From Desmodesmus armatus (lineage: Eukaryota; Chlorophyta; Chlorophyceae; Sphaeropleales; Scenedesmaceae), in contig VIIQ02000066.1 in assembly GCA_007449985.2 (NCBI GenBank), positions 124,001 through 188,000 on the forward strand: DNA of 64,000 nucleotides, read 5' to 3'. This document shows positions 12,086-22,800 of this stretch, one piece after another. The position numbers and the translations under genes are program-made. The notes under the pieces were generated by a model that was given only the letters and a program-made list of their open reading frames with translations, was not told the origin of the DNA and made no database searches. Numbering within the stretch: position 1 is the first letter of the stretch; the number at the start of each line of letters is the position of its first letter.

Positions 12086-12738
12086 TCAGACGATGAAGGA
12101 CCACATTGACGCTGTACCCTGCCAGAGATTGATGGGAAATAGTTCAGCTGCAATTTTGACATCTGGTGCTGGGCCTGCCAGGTTGGGCAAGCCTGGGTTA
12201 GAAAGCAGCAATGGTGATGTTTTGGGAAGCAGCCCTGCGGAGTCAGATGGCTAGAGCCAGAGCCGAGTAAGGTTCCTGATAGAGCCAGGACCCGTGATCT
12301 CCCCGGTTACATCACCTGCACTGGAAGCTACTGCATATGTGCACCTGGTGTGCATGAGTGGCGTCACAGAAACAGTTAGGCAAGGCAGCATTGGTGTGGA
12401 TTGTTTGGCACTGTAGGACAGTCACTGTCACACTGAGTGTGATGCTGTGTTGTTGCCGGTAGGTCAGTGTCAGCAGCTGCTTGGTAGTTTGGTATGTTTC
12501 CCACAGCAATGCTCACTTGGTGAAGATGTTGGAGTTGCGGCATGTGCTCGTCCACATTGTAAAAAAGTGCCAGGGTGTTCCAACACCAATGCAGCTGTCA
12601 CAGCTTCAAGTTTGACGAGGCACATCAACCTTCACCCTTTGTCTAAGGACGCGATTGCAAACAATCCTACGTACTGAGCTCGTGCATCGTACAGCAGTGA
12701 AGACTTCACGCACTTGACTTGCAAGCAATCGATCAGCC
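12086..12738. other. Intergenic, no gene seen
   Basis: 3' flank of the secreted-protein gene and 5' flank of the DUF3598 gene. No supported feature was seen. Confidence 0.45.
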
Positions 12739-15700
12739 ATGCAGCATGCGATGCAGCAGCCCGGACTCAGGTACAGACCGGCACAATCGGGCAAAGGTTT
12801 TAGTCATGCAACCAAGGTCCAGAGGGGCACAATTTGCCCTCGGCATAGAATCACTACAACAGCAGTAGAGGTGACCAAGGCAGACGTTTCCCCAGAGCCC
12901 GCTCAGAAGCAGCAGGATGCATGGAGCAGCTTCGCAAGCAACGTGTCAGGTCTGTATTCTCGTACTGCACAACTGAGGCTCCTCCCTCTGTTGCAACACA
13001 ATTCCAGCTCTCACTTCATTTCCTGCATGCATCCAGCCATGTTGCCCTTATCAGCATCAGCCCCTCCTGCCCTTACACACAACACAACTGCCTGGTGTGA
13101 TTAGGTGAATGGGAGGGCGTTACAGCCAGCTTCTCTCCGTCAGGAGAGCCCCTGACCCTCCCTGAGCACTATGTGCCAGAGGCTTTCAGGGAGTGGGGGG
13201 TCACTCTGTGGGACTGGCAAAGTCAATGCAGCTGCCTTGCAGCACCTGACAGCAGCAGTAAGGGGCTGAGGTAGGTCGGATGTCAATGTCTGGGTGGTTT
13301 TACAGTACAAATAGTAATTGGGGACAGAGTCTCAACCCCGGCACTAGCCAGCGAGCCAGGGGCTCATGAGGGTGCCCAGAGGGCTCACTAACGTACCCCG
13401 GTTTCTCAGGTCAGGTGTAAGGGCGATCGAGATCACCCCACCAAGCCAGCCATCAATATCAGTATGGTAGTGGCTGTCGCATTTGCATGGCAGGGGTTTG
13501 ACACAGCAGGCCAAGCCATGATGAAGTGTCACTAGGTGGTCGCACAAGCGCTGTTGATCGTGCAGTACATGCAGCGAGCTCACGGCAAACCTCTGTCGTT
13601 GTGCAGAGACGTGCAAGCTCCGCAGCCATGCATTCAGCTGCGTAAATTGCAGCAGCTGAGTTGCTGCCAGTTGGCCAACACCCGCAGCAAGTGCTGCATC
13701 CTGACATGCCAGGTGCTATGCTGTCACGGTGCTGTGGCGTGCTGTGCTGTGGACATCCCCTGCCTACTGCAGTGCCTCCCTCATCACCTGCACTAAAGCC
13801 TGTAGAACATGTGATGTTACGCTGTGCTGTGGCATGCTGTGCTGTGCTGTGCTGCTGCAGGTCTGTCGTGCGGCGGCTGATGCCTACTGTGGGGTGCGAG
13901 GCCGATGCGATTGCATTCACAGAGGAAGACGCATCCAGCAGCAGCACTGACAGCAGCAGCGACAGCAGCAGTGGACTGTACTACTCTGCAGCTGGCAGTT
14001 ACAGCTCAGGTGATTTCAATGCACCCATGCAGTACTGGGGTATCTGATACTTTGCCTGGCAGTCCAGGATGTGAGGGGCATGATGCAGCAAACAGGCCCG
14101 TGTGGGGAGGCAGCCTGGCAGTACTGCTCTCTACATGCACATGGAGAGAAGATGCGTGGTGGCACCCTTGGCTATCATCACTGTGTTTCTCCCCAGGAGG
14201 ATGCGGCTGCTGACACCACAGCCACAGCAGCTGCACTCAGCTCCAACATAGCGGCTAGATTGGGCCAGTCAACCGGTGTAGGGTCTGCAGTAACACCATT
14301 CTGCATGAGAATTGACCCACAAGTCATCGCACATAACTATTTTTATAGAAGGTCCATCGCTCCTGTGGCGCACTGCACACAACCATGTGCTGGTCTTGAT
14401 TGCACCGCCTGCGGTTTGTTTGCTGTTCCAGGCCCCACTGTGCTCCCAGCAGTTGGCAAAGGCAGCGGCAGTCCTAGCAAGTTTCAAGTGGAGCACTGCT
14501 TTGCTCTGCCATCTTCAGACGCCAGCAGCAGTGGCAGCAGCAGCAGGATGAGAGTGAAGGTTGTGCAGCAGTTCAGGAGGAATTGGTCGAATGGAGCCTG
14601 GGTGTTGGACGCTGTTGACCTCCACAGGGAGAAGTGAGTACACAGGTTACAAATACTATTAGTAATAGTATCACTAACCTTTAGGGATGGAAACCCTCCC
14701 CAGCACTAGCCAGCGAGCACAGTTTGCTCATGCTGTATCAGACCCATCCTCTTTGCAATAATTACAGCGATTTGGCACAGCACAAAACTGAGCAACCCAC
14801 AACGAAGCCCGAGGCTCAAGGGGGACCAGGGAAGAAGCCAGGCACCTCCAAGATAGGGTCACAGGCAGCAGCGTGCAGGCTAGTTCATGCACACAGCACA
14901 TTGGTTGAGCACCTGATGCCTGCCTCTCAGCAGCCACCCTCCCCCATGTGTGACACTGCCTGTACGTCTGTTGTGTACTTAGCATTAGACAGGTTTGATG
15001 GTGTGTGCACGGCAGTATCCACAATGTACAGCCTCAGCTGCCGTTGCGCTGTCAGCAAATACCATCGTGCATGCAAAATTGCAATTTCACCCAGCTTTGC
15101 CATCGCCCTGTGTTGCTGCCGTTGCAGGTTTGATGGGCCCTACACAGGCAAGCGTGAGCTTGCAGGCTGTGGGGGTGGCCAGCCTGGCATTTCACAGCTG
15201 GCTGCGCTGCAAACAAACCAGCTGGCAGGCGACTGGGCGGCTGACGGAGCAGAAAGGTACTAGTAGGCTTTCCTCGTTCAAATTCAGGGCACCGTTGGGT
15301 GCAGCCACATCGTTCATACAGCTTGTGAAGCTGGGTGTGTGCAGTCATGCCAAATATTTCATGTTTTGTTTGACTAAACCTTCGCCCACACAGCCCACAG
15401 TTAGTCAAGATTCGCATCAGTGTTTGGCCTTACACCGTACACATCAGACTGCAGGTTTTAGGCCTCAACCCCTGTGTTGTTTTTTATCATCCTGCAGGAT
15501 GTCATGTGTGGGGTCCGACGGTGCAGCCCCCGAAGGCACCCAGCTCACCCTGCTGCCGCTGTCGGCTTGGTCCGCAGTGCAGTTCAGCCCAGAGGGTCAG
15601 CTGCAGCGTTCAGAGGCAGGACTGCTGCTGGGCCAACAGCAACCCCAGGCAGCAGCAGCAGCTCAGGATGCCAGCACAGATGCCAGCAAGCACAGGGTGG

Positions 15701-15780
15701 TGTCTTGTCGGGAGTATGATGCTGGCACCGGGCAGCTTCAGGCGTCAAGCATTGGGCAGGAAGGCAAGCTGAGTGGGTGA
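12739..15780 (+). CDS. DUF3598 domain protein, probably plastid-targeted
   Basis: Six exons (12739-12949, 13105-13270, 13861-14009, 14432-14633, 15128-15256, 15498-15780) join in frame to 379 residues. The second exon starts GEWEGVTASF and continues to YVPEAFREWGV and LWDWQSQC, the typical start of DUF3598 proteins of cyanobacteria, algae and plants. Later blocks (FQVEHCFALP, RRNWSNGAWVLDAV, FDGPYTGKRELAGCGGG, CREYDAGTG) keep the family order. The family is calycin-like and its biochemical role is unknown. The first ~55 residues are basic and hydroxylated with few acids, suggesting a chloroplast transit peptide; cyanobacterial relatives make a plastid site likely. Poly-Ser/Ala insertions interrupt conserved blocks. 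A possible extra exon at 14197 breaks the frame and was left out. Confidence 0.78.
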
Positions 15781-15892
15781 CGGATGATGCTGCACAACAA
15801 CTGAGGTGCCTCCAAGCTGCAGATGCATATAGTTAGAGAGTACCGCTTTGCGGTGAAAGTATCTACTTGTAACAACCTTCCCCAGATATATC

Positions 15893-16118
15893 GGGTCAGC
15901 TGCAAATGTCAGAGGCAGGACTGCTGTTGGGCCAACAGCAACCCCGGGCAGCAGCAGCAGCTCAGGATGTCAGCACAGATGTCAGCACAAATGTCAGCTC
16001 AGGATGTCAGCACAGATGCCAGCAAGCACAGAGTGGTGTCTTGCCGGGAGTATGATGCTGGCACAGGGCAGCTTCAAGTATCCAGCATCGGGCAGGAAGG
16101 CAAGCTGAGTGAATTATG
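15893..16118 (+). pseudogene. Duplicated last exon of the DUF3598 gene
   Basis: This stretch repeats 15600-15778 of the last DUF3598 exon with only scattered substitutions. Inside it, a 12-15-bp unit (ATGTCAGCACAG) is amplified about four times and shifts the frame, so the second half is no longer in the parental frame until realigned. It lies about 110 bp past the parental stop. It could serve as 3' UTR or as a non-functional alternative terminal exon. Confidence 0.8.
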
Positions 16119-16864
16119 ATGCTTGTACGCTTGACACTGCACAGCATATTGAAGTGCCTCGAGGCTGTGAATGTTTGATTTGAATTTTTGGCAGTCTCAA
16201 GTGCTACTGTGCGAGTTGGATGCTGGTGTAAGTGTGCCTGCCTGTTTTTAGGCACTTGGTGATTGGGACGACAAAAGATGTATTCGACTTTCCTGCTGTG
16301 CCTGACAGCTGTTTGAATTGCTGTTGTTGCTGCATGAGGGTCGTGACTGATCAACTGGAACGTTTCACCCTCACTACCCGCCATTCAGTCTGCAAGCTGG
16401 CCTACCTCTTGAAGAGGGACTAGCTGTCACGTCTGAATGTAGTTTGAAATCAAAGTTTGGCCGTAAAGGAACTGCTGCAGCGTCTCAGCATGGGCAGGCA
16501 CTACATGCATGTACTGTTGAGATTTCATCAGAACCCCATGATAAACCAGCAGTCACACATGCTGCACACAGAGCAAGCACCACGCTGCGCCCATGACCCA
16601 TTTCAATGCCACAATCCTATCCCACAGTCAGCCTTGCACATGCTGTGGGCATCCGTCAAGCTCGACAGCCACTGCAGCCCTCTCACTGCTGCCCAAGTCG
16701 CTGTATCCGCACGCAGCCGACAAGCCTTGCACAGGCCTTGCGCAAGCCTTACAAAACCGTCAGCTGGCTGCCGCTGCATCAATCACTCCGTCTGCATGAT
16801 GTCAAAGGCCTGAAGGCCCTTTGACATGACTCACTGAATTCACCAGGTAGCTGCCGCTGCATCG
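16119..16864. other. Intergenic between convergent genes
   Basis: Region between the convergent DUF3598 and CwfJ genes. Only the duplicated CwfJ stop region and hairpin (16771-16827) are recognisable. No other gene was seen. Confidence 0.45.
16799..16827. repeat. Hairpin in duplicated CwfJ 3' end
   Basis: ATGTCAAAGGCC and GGCCCTTTGACAT pair around a TGAA loop with one bulged base. The left arm is part of a ~55-bp copy (16771-16815) of the stop-codon region at 16853-16897. It would lie in the 3' UTR of the minus-strand CwfJ transcript and could act as a stem-loop there. Confidence 0.6.
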
Positions 16865-19800
16865 TCACTCCGTCTGCATGATGTCGAAGGGCTTGAAGTA
16901 CTCCCTGAAAGCCTCTGCAGCAACCTTCTCTTCATCGCCGCTGTACGTGCAAGCCTTCCAGTCAGCCCTGGGAGCAAGCAACAGGCAGTAGCAGCAGCAG
17001 CAGGGTTCAGGGCAGCAACATTCTCTTCGTCACCGCTGTAAGTGCAAGCCTTCCAGCCAGCCCTGGCACCAAGCAACAGGCAGTAGCAGTAGTAGCACCA
17101 TACACGCAAATTGGCATTCAGCCAAGCAAGACGCTGGAAGACAACGACGCAGATACATAGAAGCAGCTACCAGCTGGCACCTCCGCCAGCTTTGTGCTGC
17201 GCAACTAAAGCCTTAGACCCCACGCCTCACTACTTATCAGCCAGGCATGTCAACGGGGCTGCCTTGACCCTCAGCTCTTTGACAGCACCCTGTGCAACAG
17301 CTGCGTCCTTTTATGCAGAACAAACCCAAACCTAGCTGGATGCAAAGCCGACTGCGTCTACCCACCTCTCCGGTGCTCCAGCAAGCTGTGCCATCACTTG
17401 GCGGCCCAGCTGTATGGGTGCCCTGACGCCCGGGTTGAGGGGCGCTGCCAGGCCGCTGCCATCAGGGAGGAAGCCTAGGAAGTACTCAGAGTCACCCACC
17501 AGCTGCTGCAGCACAGACCTGCATCAGACAGGCAACCCACGAAGCAAACGAGAGTTGAATGCACAAGAGCCTCCTTTGCTGGCAGCAAACACTTGGCATG
17601 CTGCTGATCCATTGGTCATGACCAGCTAGACTCTAGCTTCAGCCTGTGCTGTGACAGCTTCAGCCTGTGCTGTGACACAATATCGCACTTAATATGGTCG
17701 GCCAACACAGTTTCCAAAGCATCATGCATGGATCCCCAAAGTCACGACAAACTTACAGGTCCAGCTGTCCATCCACGACTGGGATGTGCTGCAGCTGCAG
17801 CCCTGCCTGCGATGCCATCTCCTTGAACACGTCAGCAGCACCCTCGGCAGCCTCCTTGCCTGCAGCAGCGACAGCAACAGCACAGCAATAAAAAAATAGG
17901 AAAAAAGAAGAAAAAAACACAAAAAAAATCACAAGAGGTGATGCAGCACAAGTAATACAGCACAGGCACATGCCAAACTTGGGAGTGTATGCAGGGCAAT
18001 GACTTGCCGCAATGTTTGCAAGCCCTTTGCATTGCAGCACATGAGTGCAACCACATCTGCAACGAATCATTCACAGTGTGCAGGGACAAATGCAGAGTTC
18101 ATTGAGAAATGAGGGCAAGCAGCATAGCGGCCCATACACAACTGCTGGCAGGCGATAAAGTACAGACACAAGCGGCTGGTGCAAAATCAGCAACTCACTG
18201 ATGGGCAGTGTGTTGATGTGCGTGTGGTTGCCGCCCTTGCTGCGCAGCCGCAAGTAACGCTCAAAGCCGACCAGCTGCTTGCCAGCTGAAGCAGCGGCTG
18301 AACGCAGCGCTGACAGGTACCTACAAGCGCACCAGTGGAGGGGTTGAGCGTTGAGCGTTTCAGGTTCAGACAGCAACCTGACATTTGCAGATGCAGCACC
18401 AACACGCACAACCAATGAATGCATTACTGGATTCAACCCACACCACACCTTTGCTCATCGCATATGAGCTGACACACAATGTTGTTGACGCTTCGAGTGG
18501 CTGCAGACTAGGCCCTCACCGAACTCAATGACAAAGCTTACTCAAACTCCCTCACGCCACTCATCTCACCAGCTCACTCACTTGCCAACCTCCTGTGCTG
18601 CTGCCGGCGGCAGTGCTGCCAGGCTGGCGTGGTGCTCAATGGGGATGATGAGGGCATGCTGTGCATTTTCATTTGGATGGTCTCTGGGCTATCTGCTCGA
18701 AGGCTCTGGCTTTGCCAGGGAGCCGTTTGGCTTATACCTTTGTGTTGGGCAATATGAAAACAGGCGATAGCACTAGGCGAAGGGCTCTGATTTCCCCAGA
18801 TAGCATTTGCCTTGCCGATGGCAAGGCAAGGAGAGTAAAATTTCCCTCATTTCACCAGCTCACTCACTTGCCAACCTCCTGTGCTGCTGCTGGCGGCAGT
18901 GCTGCCAGGCTGGGGTGGTGTTCAATGGGGATGATGAGGGCGTGCTGTCCGTTGATTGGGCCCTTGTCCAGCGCCACATACACCTCCTCTCCAACACTTG
19001 ACACCAGCTCCACATCCACCTAAAAGCAGCAGGAAAGACCCGCAGCATCGTGGTTATGCATGTGCGTATGTTGGTGACCACGCCGCAAAGCCAACGTCCC
19101 ATCACAACAATGCCCTCCCCCACTTTATTCACATCCACCTGACGGCAGCAGCACCAACACCCAGAATCACGCTTTTGACAGTGCCCATGTTGATGGCCAT
19201 AGTGCCAAAGATGAACACGATGTATAGCCAAGGTCTGATGCCAACAATGCCCGACCCACAGGCATTGTAGCAGTAATAGTATCTGTGCACAATGCAACAT
19301 TCTGCCTTTGTGTGAAAACTGAGCAGGTGCACTGCACGTACATGCATGCATGCATGTGCGTATTTGTGGTACTGCAACCTCCAGTGTGTGTTTGACTTGA
19401 GTGCACAGACACTCACCTGCTCGCTAGACAGGCAGAACCAGCAGCCCTCCACCGGTTTGCCAGGCTCAGGCTCTGGGTAGCGCTGCCGCTGCTGTCCGCC
19501 CCTGCCACCTCGCCCGCGCTGCGCGCCATGCTGCTGCCGCTGCTGCTGCTGTTGCCCGTACTCGCCTGGCGGCAAGCCATCCAGCTCCATACGCCAGTCT
19601 TGCGGGACTTTCGGGTCTACACAGCAACATAAACAATGTGAGTACGGTATGTGTCTGTTGAGTGATGCGGTCCTGCACCTATTTGCAGCTTGGTGCGATT
19701 ACTTGGCACAACAGGATCATGTGTACATGCATAACTGTACAGCCTGCAGTGCTGGTAGCACCTGACGTATGTAGTTGCTGCACAAGCTGAAGAGCTCTGC

Positions 19801-22800
19801 AGCTGCAGCAAAAGTGCAGTCGCGCAACATGGCCAACTGGCTGGGCCCTCGTCACCCAGATGGCTTGAGCGGTGCAGCTCTCTCCAGGCAGGCAGGGTCT
19901 ATGCAAAGCAAACACTTGCACTGCACTGACCTGTCCCAGCCCCTGTGTCCTTGTTGAGTGATGTGGAGGTGGCCACTCAGTGATTGGCAATTCCCAACAA
20001 ACCAGAATCACATGCATGGCTGTACAGCATGCAGTGCTGGTAGCAGCTGACTTAGGCTTATGTGATTGCTGCACAAGCATTTACCTGTCCCAGCCCCTGT
20101 GTCCTTGTTGAGTGGTGTGGAGGTGGCCACTGCAATCTCCCGCCCCATGAAGCGGGAGCCGTTGAGGGCACAGGCTGCAGGGACAGCACCGTAGTCTGCA
20201 GGCAGGCACAGCAAGAAGGAGGTTAGCTAGCAAAGGATGGAGTCAGGAAGGTTGGCAAGCGACGCAAAGACTGAGCTGGCTAGAATGCATGGTGGAGCAA
20301 CACACGGGTATGTATGCTGGTGTGCGAGCGAACACAGCAGCAGCGAGCAGTGCGCATGGCAAACCGAGGGGCGAGAACAACCCAAGCTGCCTGCCATACC
20401 TGTGAACTGTACATGGCACCAGGGCTGCGGCCGCCCCGAGTCTTGCTGCGCTTGGCGTCTGATGTCCTCAACCTGCGGATGCAGCAAGCAACACTGTGAG
20501 CTTCACCAACACAGACCCTGCTGCATGCAGGTCAGTTACAAAGCTACAGCTTACGTCATGACCCCGCAGGGGTCACACACTTGAATCATGGCGGCAGACA
20601 CAGGCCGGATGAGTGTGGAAGTAGGCAAGGGCGTCCCTGGTAGTGCGCGGCACGCGTCACTCTACTGGCATGCAGTGCTGGGTACACAGCTGAGACAGAA
20701 CAGCCTCTCACCCCCCCCCCCCCCAATACACCCCCTCACCTCTCCTGCCTGTGAGAAGAATGAGGCCAGGTCCTCATAGGTTGACTCGAAGGGCAGGTTG
20801 CGCACAAACACAGACTTGGTGCTGTCCTTCACAATGCCTGGCTTGCCCCACGGCTGGAACGGTGCGCTGCTGGTGGCTGCAGACAGCGGCAGGACACAGA
20901 TAAGGCACAGGCACTGTTTGAAGCAGCTGTCTTACCGCTACAGGCAAGCTGGCGGCTGAGCTGGCATGCTCACACACATGCTGCTGTGCTGCTGAGGTCA
21001 AGGCGATGCATCTCATCGCGCATGGAGCCAAATTGGCATGGCGCAGGAGTGCCAGTCAGACGTGCGCGCAGGGGCCAACAGATGCGGCAACGTCATCACC
21101 CCAACAAGCACTGGTCCAAGCATATCACTTGCTGGTGCGCACCTGCTACCACATCCACAACACTGAGAAGCACACACGCAAAATTGGTGTGCGACAGCTG
21201 TCAAAACGACTGCTGCTGTGCACACACCACTGAAGTGCCAACTTCTACCCTGCCAACTAAAATCACTATCAGCAGTGACGATCTGCCATGCCCACTTACC
21301 CATGCCTCCGAAGCCTCCCCTCATGCGCTTGGGCGGCAGCCAGCGCCAGCTGCAGTGCTCGCCCACAGCATCCTGCATGCATGAAGACGAACCAAGGCAG
21401 CCGATGAATGCTGTCACAGTTAGCGCACAATAAGGGCAAGACAACAGCCAGCAAGACAGGGCAAACAACAGCTGTGGCTGACCGAAACCACTGCGATATA
21501 GCTTACAGCAGGGCCCGCCCCACAATATGCAGTGCAGCGGCCAGCAACCATACTGTGGTGCATGGAACCAACAACAAGCTGCACCACACTCTGCCAACCT
21601 TAGCTGACATGCTTACATGATCGTACGTTGCCCCCGTGCCACGCTTCTGCCCCACTGCCTGCTGCTGCTCATACGGGTACTTGCCACACCCCTGGAAGCA
21701 GCACGGCAACGACAATCATAGGCGGCGTCAGTGTGGTGTGATGCATGCAGAGGGACTTGCATCAGGCTGCGCTCCAACACGCAACTCCTGAGCATGCAGC
21801 ATGTGCATGCATGCAAGGCACCTCAAGCAAGCAGGGCCGCCCCATCCATGTGCGCTAGACACACCGCACACACCAATGCGGCACCAGAACGCAATCAGCT
21901 CGCCCCCATGCATGCTTCCAACGGGACGAGTATATGTAGCATGCATGCTTGTCAGGTGCACGGAAGGAAGTCAGCAGTCAACACGGCTTACACTGACCGA
22001 CAGCGGTAACACTAGCCCAACTATTGCTGGTGATAGCTATGGCGCAGGTGAGTGCACCCACCTCTGGCAGCTGCCCGAGCTGCTCTATGCTATGGAGCAT
22101 GCAGCATTTGCATGCGCGTGAGGCGCAAGCAGGCAGCACAACATATGCGTGCATGCTTGTCAGGTGCACAAAAGCAGCAGTACCCACCTCAGGCAGCTGC
22201 CCGAGCTGCTCTATGCTCATGGACGAAGCCGGCACAAGCGCAAGCGCATGGATGAACTTCTGCGGCTTCAAAGCCTCCGCCACAGCAGTCGCTGCCGCCG
22301 TCGCCGCTGCTGCCGTGCTGGCCGCCGCTGCCGCCATTGTGGCCGCCTGCTCGTCGCCGCCGGAGTGACCAATACCCGCCCTGCCGCGGCCCCCTGCTGT
22401 ACTGATAGCACCGGTCGGGCCAACCAGCTGCTGCTCTACTGCTGCTGCAGCCGCCGCTGCTGCCCTTTCAGCCGCCGCTGCTGCTGCCGCCCCGGAAAGC
22501 TTCAGGCGAGGCAGGACTGACCCCAGGCTAACAAAGCGAGAGGCACGGGGGCCCGCGCCCAAGTCAGGGTTGGCATAGGGGATCCTGGTGTAGAAGAGGC
22601 TTTGGCCGCCTGCAATGTGGTACCTGGGGCGCGCAAGCTGCGCTAGGTCTGCTGCTGCGTTGCCGGTGAACCTGGGGTCAAAGCCTGCACAGCAGGACGG
22701 AAGGCTAAGGTGTCAAGCAAGGGCGGATGCTGTGTTGCACGTCAGGTGCGGCTGTGCTGGCTGCGTGCAAGCTGACGTTCCGTTTCCTCCTGCGTCTCTC

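Noticed and set aside
14197..14276. Extra exon in the DUF3598 gene
   Set aside because: Including it breaks the frame; joining 14009 to 14432 keeps frame and the family order.
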